DNA from: Adiantum capillus-veneris
Lineage: Eukaryota; Streptophyta; Polypodiopsida; Polypodiales; Pteridaceae
DNA length: 64,000 bases
Assembly (NCBI GenBank): GCA_014529385.2
Contig: CM043955.1
Location: forward strand, 149,497,640-149,561,639
Reading direction: 5' to 3'
This document shows, in pieces, positions 55,538-64,000 of this stretch. The position numbers and the translations under genes are program-made. The first letter of the stretch is position 1, and every line of letters begins with the position of its first letter. The notes beneath the pieces are model-generated. The model saw only the letters and a program-made list of their open reading frames with translations, was not told where the DNA came from and ran no database searches.

Positions 55538-56230
55538 AACACGCACGCACACATTCTCTCATTGTGTGGAGTGCAAAGTGCAAGAGCTCCATCTCCTTCT
55601 CCAAGCTTGTTGAGAAGTGAAGAGCTTACACCAACACTCTTGGCTATTGAATGCAAATCCAACCAAGAGCCATGCTTCAATTCTTAAGCTTGCCATCTTA
55701 TTCATCAACATGAAGACGATGTGTGTTCTTTTTTTTGGGTAAGTGTTGAAGATGAAGGGGTTGAGGATTGCAAGTTCAAATTGGTGTTAGAAGTGTTTTC
55801 CATTCCTAGAGTTGATAGAGAAATAGACAGACACTCGAAACTCATGAAATATCTCAAGTTTTGGGAGGGAAGGCCATATTCTCATGTTTAGAATTGATAG
55901 AGTTCTTGTGGCTTATGTTTCTGGAGGGAACGCTTGTAAGTTGGCATTTCAAATCACTAGTCATACGCTAGTTGGATTTATGACAAGAGAACAAAGGATA
56001 AGAATGATAAAGACGGCGGCTACCTACCAAAGAATGTCATTTTGGCTTTTTGTTGGTGCAAAAAAGTATCACATAAAATTCACAATTTAAAATTTTCATT
56101 TTCTGTCTCTAAGCCGACGTGGAACTTCTTACAGGGCCCAAAAGTGAGTCCAACTTTCTCTTAATGAAGAGAGAGAGTATAGACACAATGATTATAGTTC
56201 AAAGTGTAAAGATTCATTAGAAAGCAGCCT

Positions 56231-56700
56231 CTAAAGTAGGCATTGTTCTTTACATTTACTGGCCAATGCTATTGGAGAGTTGGGTATAGGGACATATGGT
56301 TCAACCTCCTGGACATGCACTATTTTGGGTTTTATATCCTCGGGAGGTAATATCTCTGGGACTATGGCTTGAATAGCAGGGCTAAAAGTTTGTTTCCGTG
56401 TTGTGACACTCACAGTCCCCCAATCATTAGTGCATTTGGTCGCTATCATCCACGTGCATCCTAGGTTTATTTTACCTTCCATAGTTCTAGTCGGCATGAC
56501 CAAAATGTCTTGAGCTACAACCCCGTTGTCATAACTGACAGGAGTGTGCCATATTCCAAAAACCATAGTTTTTTTCTTGTTGACACCCTTGACTTGGATA
56601 GTACTCTCAGATAGAGATGGCTTTCCTAACTGACACCACACCCCATATGACAACAAATTATATTTAGCACCCGTGTCCAATAAGGTGTTAATAGCACTTT
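56231..56700 (-). pseudogene. Second retropepsin-like domain of element G
   Basis: LLDTGAKYNLLSYGVWCQLG has its catalytic Asp near 56675. After about 75 residues comes GKINLGCTWMIATKCTNDWG, matching the ILG strand position. An unrelated Pro-rich tail ends at 56231. It lies downstream of integrase, as in elements A and B. Confidence 0.75.
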
Positions 56701-56927
56701 CCTAAATGTGCTATTTAACTCAATAGGTCTTTGTAGAGGTGTGTCAGAGTCCAACCAATCATCCTCTATTTCAATGTGAAATGCATGTGTAACTCCAAGG
56801 TTGGCCTCTCGTTGGCGTCTTATGCGTTGTTGCTACTCCTTAGCCTTAGCTTGAGCTTGTATCTTCTTCAATTCTGTTTGTGCCTTGGCTGCCTTTTTTT
56901 AATGAATGGCACATAGTTCCTCTTGGC

Positions 56928-57361
56928 TTAAAGTATCATAATATCTTTTAAATTTACTCCCATTGAGGAATCCAATGGTTTCAACTCCATCAAGAGTTTC
57001 CACACAAATGGTATGATTTCACATACTCTATATGATCCCTTTCCCGCATATTTTAACTTTTTCTTTTTGTTACGTACTCCATACATAAGGACTTTATCAC
57101 CAACATTGATATCTTTGTTCTTTAGATGACGGTCAACCCATTTCTTCCTCCTATCTTTCTCCACAAGTACATTTGCACAGCGAATTGTCTTTCCTGGTCT
57201 AACATTTCAAGGATATATAAATGCTCAACTAAAGGGTTACCATCCCAATATTCTTGTGAAGCTACCCGTGAAGCTATCCGTAGACTAGGAATTACAAACT
57301 CCCATGGCATAACTGCTTCTTGGCCATGTAACATTTTGAATGGTGTACAATTAATAGCCAC
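56928..57361 (-). pseudogene. Element G integrase C-terminal part
   Basis: MLHGQEAVMPWEFVIPSLRIA and LEMLDQERQFAVQMYLWRK match the post-core region of A and B. GDKVLMYGVRNKKKKLKYAGKGSYRV (near 57060) corresponds to the GPY/F region, with Ser in place of Pro. One frameshift lies near 57130. Confidence 0.85.
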
Positions 57362-57610
57362 TTTGTAAGAAGTACGATAAGCCCATAGAGATGATGTCAG
57401 CTTCCCAATCTGTGCAATGAGCTTCCAATGTTTTGGTCAAGATAGAAATTAAGGTCTTGTTAGTGCTCTCAGCTTGGCCATTTGCTTGTGGCTAATAATG
57501 TGTAGTTGAGCTAGAACGCACCCAATAGCAAAGTTCGATGCATCAATATGCACATGGAAAATTATATTCCGATGGGGTACTCATAGAATGGGAGCACTGG
57601 GGTTAAGGTC
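57362..57610 (-). pseudogene. Element G RNase H/integrase deletion junction
   Basis: On the minus strand the RNase H start (IFHVHIDASNFAIGCVLAQL) is followed within a few codons by the integrase core end (PQANGQAESTNKTLISILTK) in another frame. Most of RNase H, both H2C2 modules and the first two integrase Asp residues are deleted. The matching stretch in element B is about 1.5 kb. Confidence 0.85.
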
Positions 57611-58413
57611 TTTTTTAATGACTCATAAGCATGGTCAGACTTTGTGGTCCAGTGGAACTCAATAAGAAGCTTGTACAAAGGACAAGCTATCTCAGCAAAG
57701 TTTAAAATAAACCATCGGTAATAACCAACATGGCCCATGAAATTTTGCACTCCTTTATAGTTTGTAGGTGGTGGAAAATCAACAATGGATTTAATTTTGC
57801 TATGATCTATGGAAATCCCATTTTTGGACACTATATGCCCTAAAATGACTCCATGTTTAACCCAAAATTGGCATTTGAAAGGGTTTACGGAGATGCGACA
57901 CAATCTACACTTCTCAAACACTTTCCGTAAACATGTTAGATATTCTTTCCAAGAGGAATAAACACAAAGTTCATCTAAGAAAGATTCACAAAACTCCTTC
58001 AAATATTCTCCAAAAGCAGTGTTTATTAATCTCTGGAAGGTAGCAAGGGCATTGGTTAAGCCAAAAGTCATAACACGAAATGCAAAAACTCCAAATTCAG
58101 CTATAAAAGCAGTTTTAGCTTGGTCCTCTAGTGCAATTGTGATTTGATTGTATCCAGAGTACCCACCTAAAAATCTATACGCTTCCTTCCGTGCAACTCT
58201 TTCAAGCACATGTTCTCAATATGGCAAGGGGTAATGGTCCCTCCTAGTGGTGGCATTATTCTTGAGATCCTCGCACACTCTGAGTTTCCTATTCTTTTTT
58301 GGCACTATAACTATTGGAGACACCCATTCTGAGTGCTCAATAGGGTATATGAATCCACATTTGGCAAGCATTTCAATCTCTTCTTGAACAATCTTTGCAT
58401 ACTTAGGATTCAT
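57611..58413 (-). pseudogene. pol: Element G reverse transcriptase
   Basis: RT motifs include HSEWVSPIVIVPKKNRKLRV (near 58320), ARKEAYRFLGGYSGYNQITIA, VMTFGLTNALATFQRL, and the catalytic site FLDE in place of YMDD (near 57975), which would inactivate it. GHIVSKNGISID and FMGHVGYYRWF follow. A stop near 58214 splits it. Confidence 0.9.
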
Positions 58414-59421
58414 TGGATAGGGTCATTGCTGGACTGGTTTAGCCATGCTATTCATGGGGATTGTGTGTTGCACCACAGAAGGTGGAACACCATTCATATC
58501 ATGATATGTCTAAGAAAATATATCCTTGAATTCCTTGAGAGGTTCTTTAAGTACATACTCCTCAGTCTCTGTCAGGTTTTGGGAAATGAAAACAGGTTTG
58601 GACTCCTCAACTGGGTTTGCTAACTCTATTTCCTTAACTATCATTGGACCAACATAGACTCCGTTGCTTCCATTGATAGGTGTCCTCCGTGCCTTTGTCT
58701 ACACAACCTATATTCCTTTGTGGTGTAGGATTTGAAATGTTCAAGGTGCAGGGTGTAGTCTGTGGGGTCTTGTTGTTCTATGGAATGTGATTTCTCATCC
58801 GCTTCCTTTTGTTGTTGAGCTAACTCTTGATTTTGTCGTCTCCTTACGGTACGGCTCAACTTTGGCTTCTCTATAGCCTCTAGCTATGCAATGTAAATGG
58901 GTTGTGGATTACACCACATAACGCTTTGAAGGTATTCACCCCAATTATCTACCAACTTCTGATGAGCATCCCATGCCCCTATATAATTAAGCCATTCTGC
59001 GGTAGATTTCTTTTCATTTGTTTTAGAACACATTTGCTTGATATCATCGCCTCTTATATCTCTTACTCTTCTTGTCTAATTTTTTATTAAGGTAGATCTC
59101 TAGTGACGAGTCACTAGATGAATCGCTACTTGGGTCTTCTGATCTCTTGGATAGATTGTCATCTAGGGTACCACTGGGCCTTGAATGGTTTGTCCCCACA
59201 TTTGCACCAAGATTTAACTCAGATTCTTCATCCTCAGAGTCGATTTCAATTGATGATTCTGATTTCGAATCGTGTGGGCTATAGTCTTGTGAGACACTAC
59301 TAGTTCCAATGTCAGTCAAGCCTTCATCTTGTAGGTCATCAAAATCTATATGCATTGCTCCTATCATATTTAAGGATATGAGTTGTGGCATTTTATCCCA
59401 CTCAGGTGTTACCCAGGTCAT
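58414..59421 (-). pseudogene. Element G linker between protease 1 and RT
   Basis: The N-terminal part (LNMIGAMHIDFDD) matches element F at 45250. It is followed by a long Ser/Asp/Glu-rich acidic region (59330-59080) ending in a Lys/Arg run. A separate frame at 58859-58641 has MSRTVRRRQNQELAQQQKEAD. It corresponds in position to the charged linkers of A (2845-3309) and B (24677-25168). Confidence 0.65.
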
Positions 59422-59524
59422 CCCCCTATTTTCCCAAGTGTCTATGGATGTTGTTCGCTAGGTGGACCCAATCCACATTGTCAGACTCAGTCATCCCAGG
59501 TAGAACATCCATATAAGGAGAATC

Positions 59525-59785
59525 TTACCCAACATCAGTGCCCATTTTACACGTGTAACAAGATTGCAATGGAGCCGAGTGAACTGTGGTATTAGATCTA
59601 TGATCAATTATAAATCTGTTTCCTAGAGGATGTGCCCGACCAGTTACAAGATCAACTCGAATGACATAGTCTTGGAACTGTAAGTAGACATGGTTTTTAG
59701 ACCAGTCATGCACCATTTTTGCTTCCCTCATGAAAGGACGTCCTAAGATCATCTCAGATGACATAGTGTGTGATGGGTTTCTAAC
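59525..59785 (-). pseudogene. Element G protease 1, C-terminal part
   Basis: EMILGRPFMREAKMVHDWSK and FIIDHRSNTTVHSAPLQSCY are almost the same as element F at 44875-45080. The catalytic Asp region upstream is missing; similarity ends near 59785. Confidence 0.85.
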
Positions 59786-61140
59786 CTCACTCCTATCTTA
59801 TTGCAAACATAGCGAAAACCACGAACATAATTGTCAATCCATGGGACAAAGCTGATTCGACTAGTGCATAGAGGCTACAAAAGGGTGTCAATGTCTTGGA
59901 AAACAATAGACAACTCGCATCTAACACAAGCTACACTCAAATGACCTAAGTCACCAAAAGCTAGTCACTAATCGGCAAACAAAACATGACCATTACAACA
60001 TCAAACGACATCCAAATGTTATGAAACTTCTAGGACAAGTATTAAAGACCTAAGCATACATGCTTATTGTAAGGTCCCCACACCGCCGACACCAAAAACG
60101 GGATGGGACCATTGACAAGTCTCTAGGCCTACTAAAGTCAAAGTCCTTAAACAAGAAAAAATTCCAGGGAATTCACCCTTACCATTGACAATGGTTTAGG
60201 TTTATAGCCCTAGAAAGAGACCTAGTCCTGTCTCGCAGTGGAAACGGGACTAAATAAAAAATAATTTATTCTGGCCCTATAACTTCGTCATTTAGATTAT
60301 GGTTTCCTTAGCCAACGCTTTTTTCCCCCTAACATATGTGAGGGCACAGCCGTTGGTGGATTCCTCTTCCAATTGAAGAAGTTTCTAAATGTTTTAGTGC
60401 ACGAGAATAGATAGTTACCTGACTAATCAGGTCCACCCGTCCATGATTGACAACCTTAGTCAATCCCCACTTACCACCCCGCACTCACACATGATTTCAG
60501 TGTTGTTTAATTACTACCACATTCTTTTCACAATTAAAACAATGATTCCTTTTAACTTTCACAACTGAATTTCATTAAGACAACTTTTGAAAACAGTATT
60601 GAAGACATTCATTCAACAAACAAACATCTTTAGACTTAAGACAAGGTACTGTCATTCTGAAGTATCTCTGACCAGTACTGGCTTGTCTCAAGACCACCTA
60701 TACAGGGGTGAAAAAATGGCACCCATTCCTTATTTATAAAAACCGGGCTAGAAAAAGCCATCACCCAAAGTCTGGGCACCCATACACCAACCGATTTTCC
60801 ATACATCCGGGTGGTTCCTCTAGGATAAACTTGAAATTTTAAGTAATATCCATAAACACAAAGAAGCATGGGGTAAAGACTCCACACGCGCTGAGGAAAC
60901 CGACTCATCCATGGCGGAATCGCCATCATTACTCATTACCTGGAGTAAAATATTTCCAAGGAATCAGAGGTGTCTTGAGACAAGCTGTTTTAAGGATGGT
61001 CAAACATTTCTTTCCTAGGTCAATCAGTCATAACCCAATCATTTCTTTCCTATTTACAATCATTGCTCGTTGGTTTCGTGGAAGTTACCTTTCGTTTATA
61101 GCCAGTTTATCCTTCCTAACCTTACGTATGTAATGCTAAC
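59786..61140. other. Unassigned stretch
   Basis: I find no family match. A minus-strand frame of 97 codons (60929-60636, starting MMAIPPWMSRFPQRVW) is open, but I do not recognise it. CTTGTCTCAAGACCACC (60679-60695) and GTGTCTTGAGACAAGC (60971-60986) form an inverted repeat flanking that frame. Confidence 0.4.
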
Positions 61141-61350
61141 TTAAAAATGAACTTTAAAAGATTTTAAGTGAACAAAATAGAAATCCACCCGGGACTGCTC
61201 ATCCATGTGTTGTTGATCGGGAGCCCATAGACTTTCCTCCATCGGCCTATGGCTAGGCCCAGCCTCATGGTCATTAGTGGCTTTATTTCTTTTGTTGATA
61301 ACATCCTCTTCCTCGGTAAGAAGATTTCCCCTAGTTCTCTTTGGAGCCAT
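61141..61350 (-). CDS. Short antisense ORF, possibly a first exon or TE ORF start
   Basis: This is a 69-codon frame beginning MAPKRTRGNLLTEEEDVINK. It is basic at the N-terminus, then acidic and polar with EAGPSHRPMEE, a composition common at the start of plant transposon ORFs. After the codons for QSRV a GT lies in a plausible donor context, and the last 15 residues look non-coding. It might be a first exon spliced to something below 60950. No family recognised. Confidence 0.3.
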   Translation of the reverse strand: MAPKRTRGNLLTEEEDVINKRNKATNDHEAGPSHRPMEESLWAPDQQHMDEQSRVDFYFVHLKSFKVHF

Positions 61351-61949
61351 GTCGACACCCTTATAAAAAGACTTAATCGATTAGAAGTTTAATTGAATAA
61401 TTTTCTTTTTTCTTTTTTACCCAAAAATAAGGATTTTTGGAGTAAGTAGGTATCCTTGATAGTTAATTTGATGAGAAATTCCTCCTGTAACTTCTTTATA
61501 CTATGAGTAATTTCCCATAATTACCATTTAATTTGGGAAGCCCTTAACTAGGTTTATCTTTAGTCTATATTTCATTTTAGCCTTAGTAAATTATAAATTT
61601 CTATCAGCGGCTAATGGATTACTCACCTTAAATTGTAATTGGATATGTTCTATCTTTAGGAATTTTCATAAATTTGATTTATAACCTTTCCCTCCTATGC
61701 TTATGGTCTAGTATAGGCAAAATTTTGCTAATAGTAATTTGTTATACCAACCATTTATGATGAGGTAATTTTTCCACCCTTCAATAGTGATTTTGGACCT
61801 CAGGTATTTATTTGGTAATTAGATAAATTTATTTACTAATTTTCTTTCTCTATTTTATACGCAAAATCAATTACTTTGAAGATAAATATTTAAAGTATTT
61901 ATCACGGATTTTCCAAAGTGTGTTCTACTTCTGATAATTATATGAATTG

Positions 61950-63150
61950 TTTTTGGATCAATTTACTATTTCTCCCCTTTTATTTTCCCCTAAAAATAAT
62001 ATAATTTTACTGAGATAATTAGGTAAACTAATTATCTAAGGTTAAAATAATTATCTTGGGTTCCCTAACATGTAATTTACGTCTAATAAATAACTCAATG
62101 CATTTTGAATTATTTTTCTAATTTCCCCCTTTTAATTTGTTCTAAAAAAAGAGTAATTCTGCTAAAGTAATTAGGTAAAATAATTATCTGAGGTTAACGT
62201 AATTTTCAAGGGTTTCCTAACATGTAGTTAATCTCTAATAAATAACTCAAAGCATTTTGAATCAATTTACTAATTTTCTCCTTTTAATTTGTTCTAAAAA
62301 CATAGTAATTTTGCTAAAGTAATTAGGTAAAATTTACTAATTTCTGTTTTTAATTTGTCATAAAAACAGAGTAATTTTGCTAAAGTAATTAGATAAATTA
62401 ATTATTTTAAATTAAAATAATTATCAGGAGTTTTTTTACATGTAATTAATCTTTGATAAATAACTCAAAGCATTTTTTTATCAATTTACTAATTTTCCCC
62501 TTTTAATTTGTCTTGAAAACATTGTAATTCTGTTAAAGTAATTAGGTAAATTAATCATCTGAGGCTAGCATAATTATCACAGGTTTCCTAGCATGTAATT
62601 AACCTCTGATAAATAAATCAAAGCATTTTGAATCAATTTGCTAATTTTCCCTTTTTATTTTCTCCTAAAAATAATGTAATTTTACTAATATAATTAGGTA
62701 AACTAATTATCTAAGATTAAAATAATTATTATGTGTTTTTTAACATGTAATTTACCTCTCATAAATAACTGAATGCATTTTGAATCATTTTTCTAAATTT
62801 TTCCTTTTAATTTGTCCTAGAAATAGAGTATTTTTGATAAAATAATTAGAAAAATTAATTATCTGAGGTTAACATAATTATCACAGGTTTTCTAGCATGT
62901 AGTTAACCTCTGATAAATAGCTCAAAGCATTTTGAATCAATTTTCTAATTTCTCGATTTTAATTTGTCCTAATAATAGAGTATTTTTGCTAAAATAATTA
63001 GAAAAATTAATTATCTGAGGTTAAATAATTATCACACGTTATTTAACATGTAATTAACCTCTGATAAATACCTCAAAGCATTTTGAATCAATTTGATTAT
63101 TTGCCCCTTTATTTTTCTCTAAAAGAAATAGTGTAATTCTGCTAATTTAA
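61950..63150. repeat. AT-rich tandem array, about 152-bp unit
   Basis: The landmark GCATTTT(GAAT) recurs at 62100, 62252, 62470, 62623, 62774, 62927 and 63078, with spacings 152, 218, 153, 151, 153, 151. The 218 step contains an extra partial unit of about 66 bp. Each unit carries TAATTAGGTAAA, AATTATCTGAGGTTAA, ACATGTAATTAACC and TGATAAATAACTCAA. A weaker first unit is visible near 61950. Units are imperfect. Confidence 0.92.
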
Positions 63151-64000
63151 TTATAGAAATTACTCAAAATATTTTTTCTAGCTTAATGACAGTCCAATGC
63201 AGCTCTGATAATTATCTCAACATTATCTAAATTTAATTAATATAATTTTCATTAATTTATGGTTAACATGGACAATTTCAGTCCTAACATGATATAATCA
63301 TTAATTATCTTTATAACCCTAAGTTTAATTACAACGTTCAGCAGAGAATATTTAATTAAGAAAATATTTTTAAGTATACATAGGCCCGATCTTTAATTTA
63401 TTAAGAAAATAGGTTAATCTAGCTTTGCTAATTAAGAAGGATTAGGCTAATTACCGTTTAATTTAATCAACTAGATCTTAATCTCTAGTGATTTCTGTGT
63501 AGCGGTCTCCCTAGATGAGAGAGAGAGTGTCAAGGCTCTGAGTCTAAATTTTTATGAAGGGAAGGGAGTCTTTTTATAGTTTTTCTGGGCCCCGGGCAAT
63601 TCCTGACATGTTTTGACACCTCAAGCAGGCCCACAGCTTCAAGATGGCGCCAACTGCTACTATATCAGTCTCTGGCAGGTTCCCCCTAGCTCCACACTGT
63701 CCCCACATCTTCCAGAATCGATTTTGGTTGATTTTACTGATTTCTAATGATGAAAATTGGAATATCAGTTAATTCTAGAACCTTAGGATAAGAAAGTCTT
63801 TGTTAATAATAATTACTGAAACCATCCAATTTTTATTAACTAATTGAATTCCTAGTGAAACCTTTCAGCGCCCGTAACTTTTCCAGTTTTTATCGGATTC
63901 TGATTCTGAAAATTACTAACCATAGTAAAGCTCTGCTTATGATTCCAAAAATACCAATATCAGCCATGATTGAATCATTCATCAGTGGTTTTCAATTTTA
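63151..64000. other. AT-rich flank with possible antisense promoter
   Basis: On the minus strand ACTATAAAAAGACTCCC (about 63567-63583) is a good TATA match, followed downstream by a CT-rich stretch with CTCTCTCTCATC near 63530. If used, transcription would run toward the tandem array and the ORF at 61350. No ORF is seen in this stretch. Confidence 0.3.

Larger units (their letters stand above)
56231..59785 (-). mobile_element. Antisense Ty3/Gypsy element G, internally deleted
   Basis: On the minus strand, in order: end of protease 1 (59764-59525), acidic linker (59421-59044), RT (58413-57610), a truncated RNase H start joined to the integrase core (about 57590-57400), integrase tail (57361-56928) and the second retropepsin-like domain (56700-56231). 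It belongs to the family of element F. Similarity to F stops near 59785 on the gag side. LTRs were not identified. Confidence 0.8.

Noticed and set aside
63640-63665. TTGGCGCCA on the minus strand near 63655 as a Gypsy primer binding site
   Set aside because: Only nine bases match, the expected GC-rich 3' part is absent, no LTR end is recognisable beside it, and a TATA-like motif lies on its wrong side.

Overview
The window looks like nuclear heterochromatin of a land plant with a large, retrotransposon-rich genome. I see no confident single-copy host gene, tRNA, rRNA or organellar sequence. Nearly everything that can be read is LTR retrotransposon: Ty3/Gypsy elements with a TGGCGCC-type primer binding site and Ty1/Copia elements with a TGGTATCAGAGC-type site. 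A non-angiosperm (fern, lycophyte, moss or gymnosperm) is possible, but the sequence does not settle it.

Layout. Positions 1-51029 form one nested stack. An antisense Copia element (H, 49093-51029; its other half lies before position 1) is interrupted by a Gypsy element (F, 39202-49092; the rest of its 5' LTR lies before position 1). F is interrupted in its 5' LTR by a second Gypsy element (A, 1-12115 plus 36995-39201). A is interrupted inside its downstream ORF by a third, very large Gypsy element (B, 12116-36989, target duplication GCTAG on both sides). B is interrupted in its leader by a young Copia element (C, 14628-19794, target duplication TACAG, LTRs differing at one of 227 positions). 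LTR divergence judged by eye follows the nesting order: F about 9%, B about 3-4%, C under 1%. Beyond the stack lie a diverged Copia solo LTR (51223-51450), repeat-rich sequence with no gene, an antisense internally deleted Gypsy element G of the F family (56231-59785), an unassigned stretch with one short antisense ORF, and an AT-rich tandem array of about 152-bp units (about 61950-63150).

How the parts fit together. A, B, F and G share an unusual Gypsy plan. The order is LTR, TGGCGCC-type PBS, leader, gag with CX2CX3HX4C knuckles, protease 1, RT, RNase H, two tandem connector-plus-H2C2 modules (A and B), integrase core with GPY/F tail, a second retropepsin-like domain (A, B, G), a tail of W-x-P-K repeats (A, B, F), an internal polypurine tract exactly where pol ends (A, B, F), a TATA-like motif just after it, a spacer, a further ORF, the 3' polypurine tract and the 3' LTR. 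In A and B the further ORF is a coiled-coil protein and the spacer carries a family-specific short palindrome. In B the same 24-bp palindrome also occurs four times in the leader, and a half copy lies in the LTR. All Gypsy copies carry stops and frameshifts, so they are annotated as pseudogenes. The candidate new system is this Gypsy lineage: duplicated integrase zinc module, post-integrase second protease, internal PPT, palindrome-studded spacer and coiled-coil ORF2.
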